Below, one piece after another: positions 1-10,440 of a stretch of 64,000 nt of DNA. This DNA comes from Perilla frutescens. Its lineage: Eukaryota > Streptophyta > Magnoliopsida > Lamiales > Lamiaceae. The stretch spans positions 45,368,183 to 45,432,182 of the forward strand of contig BRKX01000011.1 in assembly GCA_026008535.1 (NCBI GenBank), written 5' to 3'. Numbering within the stretch: the first letter of the stretch is position 1; the number at the start of each line of letters is the position of its first letter. Below the pieces are notes generated by a model. That model did no database searches and was not told the DNA's origin. It was given only the letters and a program-made list of their open reading frames with translations. The position numbers and the translations under genes were made by a program.

Positions 1-1141
1 ATACAAATTATGATTATACAATATCAATATTCTTAAAATCGACTAAAAATCGACATAGATATTTCAAAACCCTAACTCACACACTTAAAAACATTTCTCC
101 TATTTTCTTCTCTTGTACCAGTTTTGGTACATCAGTCGTATCTCCTCAACTAAAACTCCAAATCAAGTAATTCCAAGTTCTATAGAATTCTAAGACATAT
201 GCCCAAAAATGTTCCTCAAATACGCATTCCCAGATTTTGATATTAAAAAGGTAAAAAGTCGAATTAAGAAGGTGCAAGAAAACTGTCCGGAAAATGTAAC
301 AGATTCTAATTTTCGGTGTTTTGGCCAGTTTCCGGCCACCGGATGACAATGACATCAAAAGATGAAACGTAGAACACATGTCAATGTATGACATATCCGA
401 AAATAAAGGGAAAAGGAAAAGAAATGGACCCATACGATGACGACGAAGGCGGCTGCTCGCCGGCGCTCCGACGACTTGCTGTTGCTGCTCCGGCGCCGGT
501 GGGAGGTCCGGCAACCTCCAGCCCAGCAGCTTACCCCCTTCTCTCTCAACTCTCTCTCTCCCTTTCACCCCTTTTCGTTCTTATTTCTTTTTTCTTATTC
601 CCTTTCTCCTTTTCTTTCTTTTTCCATATCTCTTGATCTGCCTCCATCTCTCTATTCTCTCCTCTTCTCTCTCTCTCTCTCTCTCTTTCAATTTCTGCTC
701 TCTCTCTTTTATCTCTGTTATGCTTCGCTTCTCTCTCTTCCTTTTCTTTTTTTTCTTCTCTCTATCATATAAATTGGAGATGGGGAAAATAAGATACACA
801 CACACAAACTATATTTATTGGGTTTGGAAAAAGAGAATGTTATGGGCTTAAATTTTGGGCCTCAAAATAAAATAAATTGAGCTAAAAAAAATAGACTTAT
901 CATTGATCTTGAAATGAACCGAGTAATTGGACCAAAATCAGGTTTTCAACGAGAACTATCGTCTAATGCGTTCGATTATCTCGTTCCAATAATATTTGGG
1001 CCTAAAATAGAAATATTTATGGATGGGCTCAAAGTGGGCTCGAAAGCCCATACTTGCCTATTTTTAAAACAAAAGGACGTGTTATTAATATTGGGCCATA
1101 AAATTAAAGATTGTGCTCAAATTTTGATTTTGGGGCGTTAC
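1..1141 (-). mobile_element. Partial gypsy-type LTR, truncated by window edge
   Basis: Read on the minus strand, the segment begins at 1141 with TGTAACGCCCCAAAATC. This is the same kind of start as the other gypsy LTRs here (TGTAACACCCCAGATTT in C, TGTAATATCCCAATTTT in A). The adjoining bases at 1142 onward are not purine-rich on the minus strand, so no polypurine tract precedes it and 1141 is probably an outer edge. A GC-rich patch (about 437-520) and a GA-rich tract follow in minus orientation, resembling the leader part of the C and D LTRs. Short ORFs crossing it have no recognisable domains. The other end lies outside the window. Confidence 0.4.
538..772. repeat. CT-rich (GA-rich on minus) low-complexity tract
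   Basis: About 235 bases are dominated by CT and CTT runs, including a long uninterrupted CT stretch near 669-690. ORFs through it encode only Ser/Leu/Phe-rich or Arg/Lys/Glu-rich low-complexity peptides and are not genes. Confidence 0.85.
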
Positions 1142-1629
1142 AAAAATAAAATTATAATAAGTTGTATATGAAATAACTTATAAGAAAAAAATGGCACGTT
1201 AAACTCATTCCTCCCTTTATTCACATATTATGATCTATATATACACATAAAGATTTAATAATACAACTACAAGTGTCCTAATGACTAGGACATGCATAAG
1301 CTTTGTAAGCAAAATAACTGGCAGTATATATTTCCAAATCCTTCCACGTTGCTATTTAGGTTAATCTAGATATTATGTACATATATCATAATACTCCTCC
1401 TTGAGCATAATATCATTACGCTTTGTACTGGTCCGAAACTTTTTAATTAAAATGCTACTTTCGAACCTATGCATGTTATATTTTGGTTACGTCCTATAAG
1501 TCATGCCTATATCATTTTAACTATATATTATGATTATAATCATCATCATTAATGTTGTTGTTGTTGTTATTATTATCATTTGTTCGGTTTATTAATTCTC
1601 CCAAATAGATAAACTCAATATTTTATTGA
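1142..1629. other. Unassigned A+T-rich stretch
   Basis: There is no ORF above background, no LTR boundary and no RNA gene. A short GTT/ATT microsatellite lies near 1553-1580. This may be old host intergenic DNA between the left-edge LTR and element F, or degraded transposon sequence. Confidence 0.5.
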
Positions 1630-3007
1630 TGTAGCCCAACAATTATTTTTTTTAGCCCAATTATTTATTTTAAACTTGAGCCCACTTCAATTATTCAATG
1701 GCCCAATCTTATTTTGCCCAAAAATGAGTCTTCTTCCTTTCTAATGGCAAAACTCAAAATGCTCTGTCTTCCTCCTCAAAGTGCTGAACGTGGAGCGTCA
1801 ATCCTTGTCACTTAATTATTTCCTCTAGCCATTTTTGACGTTTTTCATCAGCCAAGGCTTCCAGATCCATCCAAAATGAATGTAAGATATTAAAAATGAG
1901 ACTTATCATTTCCATATCCAACACTATAAAAGGAGCGCTATATGTTCATTCGTAGTACACCAAAAACAAAAACAATCTTCCTTCTAATCATATTTAGAGC
2001 AGTAGAGTTTTCTTTCCTTTTAAGGGATATTTTTCTTCGCGTTTTTGCATCTTCATTGGGAGGGTGGTGGCATCGGAATTTGGGGCTGTGAGCAGCTGCT
2101 ATGTAGAAGCAATCTTCATTAACGGGTGTCCTTCACAGCATCGGTGGCATAGGCGAGAGGGGTGAAATTTTGGAGAGAAATGAGAGATTATCTTCTTGAA
2201 AATTTATGGGGTTTCTAGACGAGAGCAGGTTAGAGAGGGGGAGAGAATGTTTTTTGAGCAATTGCTATTGGTGGCCGAGAGAGTAGAGAGAGAGGGATTA
2301 TTTTGGTTGAATAATGTATTGGCCGAAAGTGTTGTGGTGAGAATAGCTTGGTTGTGTAATTGTTTTAAAATGGGGTCTTGGGCCATGATAAGGTAGCTTA
2401 ATTTTAATCAAGTGGGTTGGTTAGGTTGTTGGGCCGAGAGTAATGTGGAAAGATTGAGCTTAATCATGCATTTTTAATTTTTTTTTCTATTATTCTTAAT
2501 TATTTTAATCATTTAGTATCTATTATTAATCAATTATTTATATTATTAAGCGGTGCGTGGACTAGCTAACCTGTACTATTTTTCCAAGTTAAAATTAAAG
2601 TCAAGGTGGGGATCCAATGTGACGCACATTTTGTATTTATCCTTATTATGCTTTTATGCAGATTCACAGTTATTAACCTACAGGTTACAATTATTATTGG
2701 CCCACAGACTGCATATGTCCCGAATTTAGCCTGGGGCTACCTATAGTTTTAAATTGTTATCATTGTATAATTTGGATAAATGTGATCACCATTAAGTCAA
2801 TAGCACTCGCCCCAAACTATTATTTATTTCAGATTGATGTCAGGTGATGTGCATGCGTGGCGAGATGATGGTTGTCAGAAAATAAAATATTTATATTTTT
2901 ATTTCCGCTTAAAAACTCTAAATAATTATTATGTTGTTATTTAATAAAGTGATGATTTTTTCTTATTTATTGTTATTATTTATTTTATAAAAATTTAGGG
3001 CATGATA
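1630..3007 (+). repeat. 5' LTR of F (left edge tentative)
   Basis: The right edge is set by the primer-binding site that follows. The last bases, GGGCATGATA, resemble a normal GGGYRTKACA gypsy end with changes. The left edge at TGTAGCCCAAC (1630) is only a guess from its resemblance to other LTR starts. A TATA box lies at 1925, and a U5-like segment ends in blocks resembling those of the other gypsy LTRs (GGTGCGTGG near 2553; TTTCAG near 2826). Two overlapping 60-66 codon ORFs around 2200-2396 have no recognisable product. Confidence 0.45.
1925..1931 (+). promoter_or_regulatory. TATA box of F LTR
   Basis: TATAAAA lies in the context CACTATAAAAGGAGC, inside the proposed U3 of the F LTR. It probably drives genomic RNA of F. 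Confidence 0.55.
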
Positions 3008-3010
3008 GTT

Positions 3011-3022
3011 TGGTATCAGAAC
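3011..3022 (+). other. Primer-binding site of F
   Basis: TGGTATCAGAAC lies four bases after the LTR end. It matches the initiator-Met tRNA type primer site (TGGTATCAGAGC) of the other elements except for one base. Confidence 0.75.
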
Positions 3023-3184
3023 GGGTCTATGTTTCTGTAGACCTGTAAAAAATTTTTTTAATTAAAAACACTATCATGGTGTCTGTCACATTGCACCGGA
3101 ATAAGGTACAATGTTTATATTTTTGTCATGATAAATTGCATGTAATATTATTTTCTTGAAAAATAATCCCGAACTGTGTGATAG

Positions 3185-3673
3185 ATGAAGAGCGGACCAT
3201 TGGGAAAGTTTGAATCCAGGCCTCGCGCTGTTAGGACCCTGGTGTTGACTCGAGAGGAGTATTTGTGGAAGGAACTGGAGTCCTATGTATGGAAGGAAGC
3301 ACGAGGGACTGAGTGGAACCTGAGGAAGTTACTTAGGCTTCGAAAGAAACTTGAAAAGGCTGGAGGAGGCCAAAGGGCTGTCGATGCGGCCTATGAAATT
3401 GTGGATGTGCTCCCAAAATTTATGAGGCACAAGAGGGATAAGTATTTTGAGAGATACATTGATTACCAAGTGGGAGTTGGAGGAGTTTTCAATGTTAAGG
3501 CATTCATGAAAGATCTCTTGGCTTTGTGGCATAAGAAGATTTATGGAAAAGACTACAAGGATGAGAAGGATGCAAGCTCAGAGGTGGGCTCGAATGATGT
3601 TGGGATGTGTGACGTTGCTGGGCCAAGCGGAGTAGCTAAAGTGCCAGAAGATGAAATAGTAGTTATTGATTGA
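3185..3673 (+). CDS. Pre-gag ORF of F (uncharacterised, 162 aa)
   Basis: This is an intact ORF between the primer site and gag, on the gag strand. I recognise no named domain. The protein is charged and predicted mostly helical. It has a basic N-terminal half rich in Arg/Lys, then an LRLRKKLEKAGGG segment, then FMKDLLALWHKKIYG, and an acidic tail ending PEDEIVVID. The ALW...K.YG motif and the acidic end recur in the pre-gag ORFs of A and C and partly in D, so I infer one diverged family. It is unusual in having no stop although the gag that follows is broken. The function is unknown. A small accessory or nucleic-acid-binding protein is possible but unproven. Confidence 0.6.
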   Translation: MKSGPLGKFESRPRAVRTLVLTREEYLWKELESYVWKEARGTEWNLRKLLRLRKKLEKAGGGQRAVDAAYEIVDVLPKFMRHKRDKYFERYIDYQVGVGGVFNVKAFMKDLLALWHKKIYGKDYKDEKDASSEVGSNDVGMCDVAGPSGVAKVPEDEIVVID

Positions 3674-3802
3674 TTTGATGTCTTTGCTTAAAAGTCTCTG
3701 TCTCCAAATAAAAATGTTCACTTTGGATTAATGAAATAAATTGTTATTGTTTGTCTTTTCAAATTTTTGGTCAGCTCAACTAATGGATTTGTTAATAGGA
3801 TT
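3674..3802 (+). other. Spacer between pre-gag ORF and gag of F
   Basis: This is non-coding. It contains AAAAGTCTCTGTCTCC near 3689, a possible weak relative of the AAAGTCCTC stem-loop found at the same place in A, C and D. The second arm is not convincing here. Confidence 0.4.
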
Positions 3803-4790
3803 ATGGCAAGAACTCGCAGTTTGCATTCGGATAGCGAGGCTACCCACTCAGAGAGCTCTTCGTGATATGTTAGAAATGAAAGACCAAGTCTTGCTCAAGA
3901 GTTGGTTCACGCGCTGAAGGAAGTGCTTCCTCGCCAATGAAAGTGGAGGGAGTTTCATTGTCTCCTAATTTCGCCAGATGGGGCCACCCAGATTGAAAGG
4001 GAATGAAGGTCCACTTGTCACGGAGGAGTGGATCTTTGAGTTGGAACGCATTTTTGAACATTTGGAGTGCACTGATACAGAAAAAGTATCTTGCGCCATT
4101 TTCCAGTTAGCTGAGGATGCGGATCACTGGTGGCAGGCACAAGTCCAACTCATGATGCCAGAATGCCATCGGAACTTAACCTGGAATAATTTCAAAGGAC
4201 TGCTAATGGGAAAGTTTTTCCCAAGAGCTTACCGCAAGCAGAAGGAGACAGAGTTAATGAATCTTGAGCAAGGAACTATGACCATCCTCGACTATAAGAG
4301 AAAGTTTAACAAGTTATCTCGCTATGCTCCACATCTAGTGGACACAGAGGAAAAGAAAATCTGGAGGTTCGAGTTTGGGTTAAGACCTGAGATTGGAGGG
4401 ATTCTTGCAGCTCAAGGGACAACAACAACATTTTCTAAAATGGTAGAACAAGCTCAGGCAGTTGCTACTCACCTAAATTTGGAAGGCCCATCGTCTAAGC
4501 AGCTAAACGCCCCTATGAAAAGGCGTTGGGATGACCGCAACAAGGGAACGAGTTTTCAACCTGAGAAAAGATCTAGAGCTGTTGAGAACAACAATGTCAG
4601 GTCGCCACGTGAAAGCAACACCAGACTAGCAACAGTCAAACCTTTATGCTCACAATGCCAGAAACATCACAAACCACCTTGCTAATTTGGGAAGAATGTC
4701 TGTTACCATTGTCACCAACCTGTACACGGAGCCTTTAACTGTCCCAGACAGAATGAAAGAAACATCCCTAGAGGAGGAACTGCACGTGCT
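3803..4790 (+). pseudogene. gag: gag of F (capsid-nucleocapsid), frameshifted
   Basis: This is the structural Gag that forms the virus-like particle. An ATG at 3803 opens a Ser/Arg-rich N-terminus that hits a stop (TGA) within about 21 codons. After a frame change near 3975, an open stretch (3978-4685) carries the Retrotrans_gag core: a WIFELERIFEH segment, a CAIFQLAEDADHWW block, and LSRYAPHLVD. A CCHC-type zinc knuckle follows, but a TAG stop at 4683-4685 falls just before it, between the Cys pairs CSQC and CYHC. Gag is similar to that of B over the core. At least one frameshift and two stops make this a pseudogene. Confidence 0.85.
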
Positions 4791-4796
4791 TTTTCT

Positions 4797-5218
4797 ATGG
4801 CCGAAGAGGAGAAGCAGAAGGATCCCGGAACCATGTCAGGTACACTACCAGTTCTTGAAGTACCTGCTTTAGTAGTTTTTTATTTAGGTGCATCGCATTC
4901 TTTTATATCTAAAACATTTTATGAGAAGACTGGTTTGAAATGTTATGAAAGAACTGACACTTTAAAGATGAGCATTCCGTCGGGTGAGAAGATGGAAACC
5001 GGTTGTGTAGCTATGGGAGTCAAAATGGAAATAAAGGAAAGAATTTTGGAAGCAGATCTATTCGTGTTGAAAATGTAGGACTTTGATGTGATTCTCGGCA
5101 TGGACTGGTTGAGCCATAACCATTCGGTCATTAAATGTCGTGATCATGAGGTGGTGTTTCAAGGAAAATGAGGAGATAAGTTCTCTTTTCAGGTAAGTAA
5201 AGTGAAGCCAACCACACG
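4797..5218 (+). pseudogene. pol: Protease region of F, truncated by D
   Basis: This is a retropepsin-like aspartic protease segment that would mature Gag-Pol. The fold is recognisable from ASHSFIS, the SIPSGE block and DFDVILGMDWL. The catalytic Asp-Ser/Thr-Gly of the family is Tyr-Leu-Gly here, so the nucleophile is lost. A TAG lies before the DFDVIL motif, and another stop lies near 5169. Coding stops where the D LTR starts at 5219, and RT onward is displaced beyond the window. Confidence 0.8.
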
Positions 5219-5718
5219 TGTAACAGCCCCGTCCCGAGATAGGGATTAATGGATGGGGACGGGGTGTTATTAAGGGATTAACGAATAAGATGGAAAATTA
5301 ACAAAGAAGGTTTTGGGAATAAAGATATACTTTTTGAAAGATAGGCGATGATACTCGGGTTTACTTAATTAAGAAGGGAACATGCTTTAGCGGAATAAAA
5401 TGGCTAGCTAAATTAGATACCAACAAGCACAGACCTCATTCATAAGTCGAAAGGAAAATATACTTCGAGGAGCAGGAATAAAACTTATAATGCATCTTTA
5501 TATATATAGATAACCATGTCTTGGAGAAATATTCATAGAATCTCGATAATCATAATAGAACTCGAATGGAATTAAAAAGAGTGAATCAGAGTAGCAGAAC
5601 ACAGTGGGATTTCAAAAGAACTTATATAATAGCAAAACAATCTTGGCAGCCAACCCACATCCACAGCCACCAACATCCTCAACATCTCAACCTGAAAACA
5701 TTTGAAAAGAGGGGGTGT

Positions 5719-5734
5719 GAGCACTAATGTACTC
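5719..5734 (-). other. Conserved stem-loop near LTR 3' end of D
   Basis: On the minus strand, GAGTAC-ATTA-GTGCTC forms a 6-bp stem with a 4-base loop. The equivalent stem occurs in the LTRs of C, A and B with changed but still pairing bases. TTTTCAGGTTGAG follows 25-35 bases downstream. Confidence 0.6.
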
Positions 5735-6839
5735 AGTGGGTTTTAATAAAACACTTTAATAAACTTCAAGATATCCAATAATCAACTGATGGTATATGGA
5801 GAGCAAAACGCAAAAGCCCTCCCCATATCCGTAAAACTTTTTCTTTTCTTTTGGGCCAATCCTGGCTCAAACCTGATGTCAACTGCACCCTTAGGCATGC
5901 CTTAGGATATAAGAGAGATTACCTCGAATATCCTTACGAGTTTGCGAGGGAATAAACCCAGCAGTGACTCACTTAACGATCAAGAGATCGAAGTTCTTCT
6001 GAGCTCAAATTCCTGCTTAAACAAAATGCTAAGTTCCTTCCTTTCTTAATCCTTGCTAGCAAAACCAATCCTAGAGCAATATCTAGGGAGCTAATCTTTT
6101 ATTTTAGCATGACCTCGGCATATGAGGGAATTGTCTCTAACCTTAGAAGGCAGTCCTTAACTAATCAAAGCTTAGCAAAATAACAACATTCAAATACGAT
6201 GAAAAGAACGTATATAAGTACGAATTGCAACTAAAGACAATTCTAATATCTCAAACTAAGCAAAATCAATACTTAATAATTCTAGCATTTCTAAACATGC
6301 TCGAGAGCTCGAATATCACATATAATTTCTTTTCCTTCCTTTCTTGTATAGAGATCAATCAGACAGAGCAAAATATTTTATTGGATATCTCATTTGCCCT
6401 AACATGCTTCTAGAGATTATTAGCTCAAACTTTTAGATAAGTATAGATTTACCCACCTCGATCACTGAGCAGAAGATGAAGCAACGAGCTGATGATCCTC
6501 TTCCGGATTCCTACGAGGCCCACTTCTTCCTACAAAAGTCGAATTATCGACTTAGCGGCCTCCTTCGAAGAAAATAACCTTCTAAAACGGGAAATAATGA
6601 TATCTTGCACGACTTTATGACTTTATAAATTTCAAGAATAATTTATTTGAACAACAAACTTTGATTTATCAAGTTCTAGAAAACAACTTGAAAAGTTTAA
6701 TCAAAATAACTCGGAGATAGCTTGAAGATCTTCTTAAATTAAACTTGGAAATAACTCGAGGTTAGTTTGGAAAAACACAACTTGAAAGATTTGAAAAGAG
6801 GGTATGAAAGATAACTGAAGAATCGATGCGAAACAACAC

Positions 6840-7015
6840 ACGGAAGGGGTTGCGTTGCGGCGTACCCTTGCGCCCGCGGGCAACCCCCGCTGCGGCTCTA
6901 GCGGGCACCCCCCTCCGCGGCGCACCCCTTTGCGCCGGCGGGGACTTGCTAGGCCAAGGGGGGTGTGGCGCGGTGGCGCACCCCCCCCCCCCCCCCGCGG
7001 TGGCGGCTCTTACTT
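6840..7015 (-). other. GC-rich island in D LTR
   Basis: A block of very high G+C stands in A+T-rich sequence, with many CpG and a run of about 17 C on the plus strand near 6980-6997 (G on the sense strand). The same position in the C LTRs has a similar island. The long runs could form G-quadruplexes in sense-strand DNA or RNA. The high-GC ORFs here are composition artefacts. Confidence 0.8.
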
Positions 7016-7760
7016 TCTCTCTCTTCCGCCCATTTTCTGGGCAACCTCTTTTGTGTTTCTTTGGTGTTTGTCGATTCCTTTGACGGACACCAAGAACACG
7101 AAGAACACTTGTAAAAATTTTAAAAAAATACTTCAATAATTTAAATTAACATGAAACGGCATGCTTTAACTTAAAAAGAATTTTGGCATTATAACTATAA
7201 TCCTCTTTAAATTTTCAGAGTAACGATGAAATTCTTAAATATAACTTGAACGGGATTTAAACAGAATAATGAGACTAGTTACACGAAATAATGAGGAGAA
7301 TTATAACGACAGGAATAAAGCGAGCAATATAACGTAAACATTATTAACTTGGAACTTCAATAAGAATCGAAATACAACTTTAAACAGAACGTAAACGAGT
7401 AGTAATGAAATTTACGAAGAATGGAAAGTAAATGAGGAATTGACAGACATAAAATAAATGGAATGGAGACCGACGAACAAGAGTGGACGGGGTTAGGTGC
7501 GTCGAAGGAAGGTGGCTAGCTCAGTGTCTCGTCGAGTTGCAACGGCGGCAGAGCCGCCTGCGATGACCCAACGGTGCCCCTAGCACATTCCCTCAATGTA
7601 TGCCTTCCACGCCACTCCGCTCGTCATCTTGTAGAACACTCACGAAGAACTCTTTTTACTTCGACAGAACTTTCTCGGCTTTTCTCTCAAAGCTTTCCGA
7701 CTCTCTTGGAAGTGAAAAGGATGTAAATGAACAAATGAAAGGTAAATGGGTGGCCCTCTC

Positions 7761-7766
7761 TTTATA
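7761..7766 (-). promoter_or_regulatory. TATA box of D LTR
   Basis: TATAAA on the minus strand, about 700 bases into the LTR, is at the same relative position as TATAAATA in the C LTRs. Confidence 0.6.
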
Positions 7767-8474
7767 GATGTGGGGTTGGCTTCCTTGAGAAGCCACTCCA
7801 GTGTGGGTACACTGCAAAAGTTACTCCGGGTTCGGTTAAAAACTGCTTCATTCGATGTTGAGGTCCAAATGACCTCAGACACGAAATCTAAAAATATCGG
7901 GAGGTTCATTGGCTCGAATACTAGTGAACCAACTTGACTCGGGATGAAGATGGGATCGTTAGAAGAAAAACGAGCCAAGATTCCTTTTGGGAATTATTTT
8001 TTACTATTCACTCAGACTGACAAATTTTGCTCCCGAACGTTCGATTGACCTCAGAATGGAAATCCGTGAACATGAACGGATTCCTTAAGTCATTTCCCAT
8101 AAGAAAGGCTTGACAGAACAAGACTCAGATCAACGAGGAGGATTTCGTAAATTTCTCAAAACACGAACGCACGCAAAAGTTACTATTCATTCCTTTTTTT
8201 AAATGCGGTTTTCATCACCGGGAACTCAAATGACTTCAGAATAGAATTCCGGGAACACCGATACACTCCTTGAATTAAAACGTTCTTAACGAGACCAAGT
8301 TTGACTAAAACAGAGTTAAGATTAAAATTTTCGAAAATACGATTTCACCAAAACTGACTCCTAAAGTCGTGACTGACATCTGACTTCACTTAAACCTTAT
8401 TTAAATTTTTTTCTTAACTATCTAATTACTATTAAGAATCCTCTAATCATAATTTAAAAATCTGGGGTTTTACA

Positions 8475-8491
8475 TCCTACTTCTCTTAAGG
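8475..8491 (-). other. Polypurine tract of D
   Basis: On the minus strand, AAGAGAAGTAGGA directly precedes the LTR start. C has AAGGGGGGTAGGA at the same place. It primes plus-strand DNA synthesis and fixes this LTR as the 3' LTR. Confidence 0.75.
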
Positions 8492-8671
8492 AAATTTCGT
8501 CTCGAAATTTACTAACCGTGATAAGGGACATCGGGGTACTTCTTGAGTAGCTCCGATTCGAGCTCCCAGGTTGCCTCTTCTGAACCATGATGGTTCTAGA
8601 TTACTTTCACAAGACTGATCTCCTTGTTCCTCAACTTCTGGATCTTTCGATCCACAATGGCCTGGGGCTTT
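8492..8671 (-). pseudogene. pol: Integrase tail / chromodomain-like end of D
   Basis: This is the last part of the polyprotein, separated from the rest by the solo LTR at 8677-10090. Translation shows LRNKEISLVKV, a stop, then GSEEATWELESELLKKYP. This is the chromodomain-like end typical of Tekay/Del chromoviruses, thought to direct insertion to particular chromatin. The reading frame matches the tail of C. Confidence 0.75.
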
Positions 8672-8676
8672 TCTTC
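8672..8676. repeat. Target site duplication, left copy (TCTTC)
   Basis: TCTTC is repeated at 10091-10095 on the other side of the solo LTR. It is a perfect 5-bp duplication in the D pol sequence. Confidence 0.9.
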
Positions 8677-10090
8677 TGTTGGTCCTGGGCGAGTCGGTAT
8701 CAGTTTAGAGGAGGGTGAATAAACTGATTCAAAAACTTTTACTTTAGATGCGGAAAATAGGGCCCTTTGACTCACTTGAAGAAATTTATCTATGCACCAA
8801 ATTAATAATCAGTTGAGACAGTTTAAGTGCAGCTTGTGTGATGTTATGCGCAGTTAGAGATATGCAATGATCAATAAGTACAACACACAAGAGATTTATA
8901 GAGGTTCGAAGTCTCAAACTTCTACGTCCTCTCTTCCTTCCGCAGAAGGGCAACTTCACTATATAACTTGAGTTCCTTTACAAATTACACAGTGAAGGAC
9001 AGTTGGCTGAACCTAGTAACTGCTCGCTACCTTAGCTGGTCGATGGCTCACACTTGAAGTCCCTAATTGCTCGCTAGGAAGGTAGGTGCTATTGTCATTT
9101 TTACAAGGTTTTAGATCTCTTTCGATCTTCAAGAGGTTAGTCTTGAAAAAGGGGGTATCAACTGATGTGCTCCTTTGATTGAGCTGCGTAGTTGATCTTT
9201 GAATAGCTGGAACTGAGAAGAATGCCCTGGCTGAATCGTCGACAGCTGGCTGAGTATGTTGATTAGTGAATTCTTCTTCTCAGTTTGACTTTCGCAGTTT
9301 CTATCAAATGTTGCACTTGAGCTTGAGTGGGAGGGAGAAAGAAAAGCTCTACTTGCGAAGGTTGGCAAGAGGTTATGTTTGTGAAAGTTGTTTTCGACTC
9401 TGATTCACCCGTCTTTTATAGAAGAGTGATTTTATGACCGTTGAGCTTCATTGTCCATTTGATCAGTGGCTCTGTTGGCTCATCAATGGCGTGTGGTCTT
9501 TGAATGATCGCTTGGATCATTTGGTTGAAGTAGCCGTTAGTCTGCCAATCGATCTTCATTAAATTCCAGGATCTTTGTAAGGGCATTTATTCCAAGATAT
9601 GCTGATTTAAGCAATACACTCCAGGAGTCTTCTGGCTTCAGTTGTCTTGGCAGTTTGGAATTTCAGTTGGCAGTTTTGGATTTCTCAGCTTAGTTGCAGT
9701 ATCGTCCCAGCTGACAGTTTTGAGCTTGTCAGCTGAGATTGGCTATCGCTCCAGTTGGCAGCTGACAGTCTTTGGCATAAACTGATATTCTATCAACTTC
9801 TTCAATCTTTGGACAACTCCTTTCTCCTTAGTTTAGCTTGCTCGATTGTCAGCTTGCTTTGATCGATATGATTTCTCAGCCAAGTTGAACTATAGACTGG
9901 ATGACGTGTCTTTCAACTTGTGGGTCATTCTTCAAATTGATTGACTTTGACTCTTCTAGAGTTCTTCTTCGAAGATGCCCTGGGCTGATCAGCTTCGATC
10001 TACAGCTTGAATTTTGGTCAGTTTTTCATAGATAATTTTGACATCTCATCAAAACCTGATCTAGGGGTTCATTGATAGTTTTTTCTAACA
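8677..10090 (-). mobile_element. Solo LTR of copia element K family (1414 bp)
   Basis: On the minus strand it runs from TGTTAGAAAAAACTATC (10090) to the reverse of TGTTGGTCC (8677). It is collinear with the K 5' LTR at 42174-43902, including the start, the TATA region and the end. No copia internal sequence is present, and both sides have TCTTC, so a full insertion was probably reduced to one LTR by LTR-LTR recombination. It has about one copy of a 44-bp unit that is repeated eight times in K. The 79-codon ORF at 9129-9368 is not a gene. Confidence 0.95.
9414..9420 (-). promoter_or_regulatory. TATA box of solo LTR
   Basis: TATAAAA on the minus strand corresponds to the K LTR TATA at 43152. 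It could still act as a promoter reading leftward into the D integrase tail and LTR. Confidence 0.55.
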
Positions 10091-10095
10091 TCTTC
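10091..10095. repeat. Target site duplication, right copy (TCTTC)
   Basis: It pairs with 8672-8676 and marks the insertion point of the copia LTR in D pol. Confidence 0.9.
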
Positions 10096-10440
10096 ATACG
10101 CGAAGTCTTTATTCAGGACTATTTCTTCCTTGCTAATCACGTGCTTTGGATCGAACACGTACTTCCTCAATATTGAGACATAAAAGACATCATGAACGTC
10201 ACTGAGGTTGGGTGGTAAGGCCAACTTGTAGGCTACTTCATTCACCTTTTCTAAAATCTCAAAAGTTCTAATAAATCTGGGCCTTAACTTGTTTCGTTTG
10301 CTAAAACGAACCACTCCCTTGGATGGAGATACCTTCAAGAATACATTATCTCCGACGTCAAAGCTGAGCTCCGTTCTTCTTTCATCCGCGTATGCCTTAT
10401 TTCTATCCTGAGCCTCCTTAATTCGTTGACGAATTAACTC
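10096..10440 (-). pseudogene. pol: Integrase C-terminal part of D
   Basis: The stretch contains FSKRNKLRPRFI, then FEILEKVNEVAYKLALPP and SILRKYVFDPKHVI. This is the segment that links the integrase core to the chromodomain-like end in this chromovirus group. Close matches are in A (41027-41509), B (about 21900-22150) and C. The frame runs into the solo LTR and resumes at 8671. Confidence 0.85.

Larger units (their letters stand above)
1630..5218 (+). mobile_element. Element F: truncated Ty3/gypsy retrotransposon
   Basis: The order is LTR, primer site, pre-gag ORF, gag and protease on the plus strand, ending abruptly at 5218 where D begins. RT, RNase H, integrase and the 3' LTR are absent here. 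If D simply inserted, they should lie to the right of the window. Gag is similar to that of B and A, so the lineage is probably the same chromovirus group (Tekay/Del-like). The left boundary is uncertain. F is the outermost element of the nest and carries frameshifts and stops. Confidence 0.65.
5219..8474 (-). repeat. 3' LTR of D (3256 bp)
   Basis: On the minus strand it starts TGTAAAACCCCAG at 8474 and ends GGGGCTGTTACA at 5219. It corresponds to the C LTR in block order: U3, TATA, leader-like segment, GC-rich island, intron-like A+T-rich segment, stem-loop and TTTTCAGGTTGAG. ORFs inside, including those in the GC-rich island and at 7640-7978, are shadows without domains. Confidence 0.9.

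Noticed and set aside
146..568. 140-codon minus-strand ORF near the left edge
   Set aside because: It is low-complexity and has no domain. It sits in LTR-like sequence next to a CT tract.
914..1171. 85-codon ORF as a host gene
   Set aside because: It crosses the LTR start at 1141, and has no domain or promoter context.
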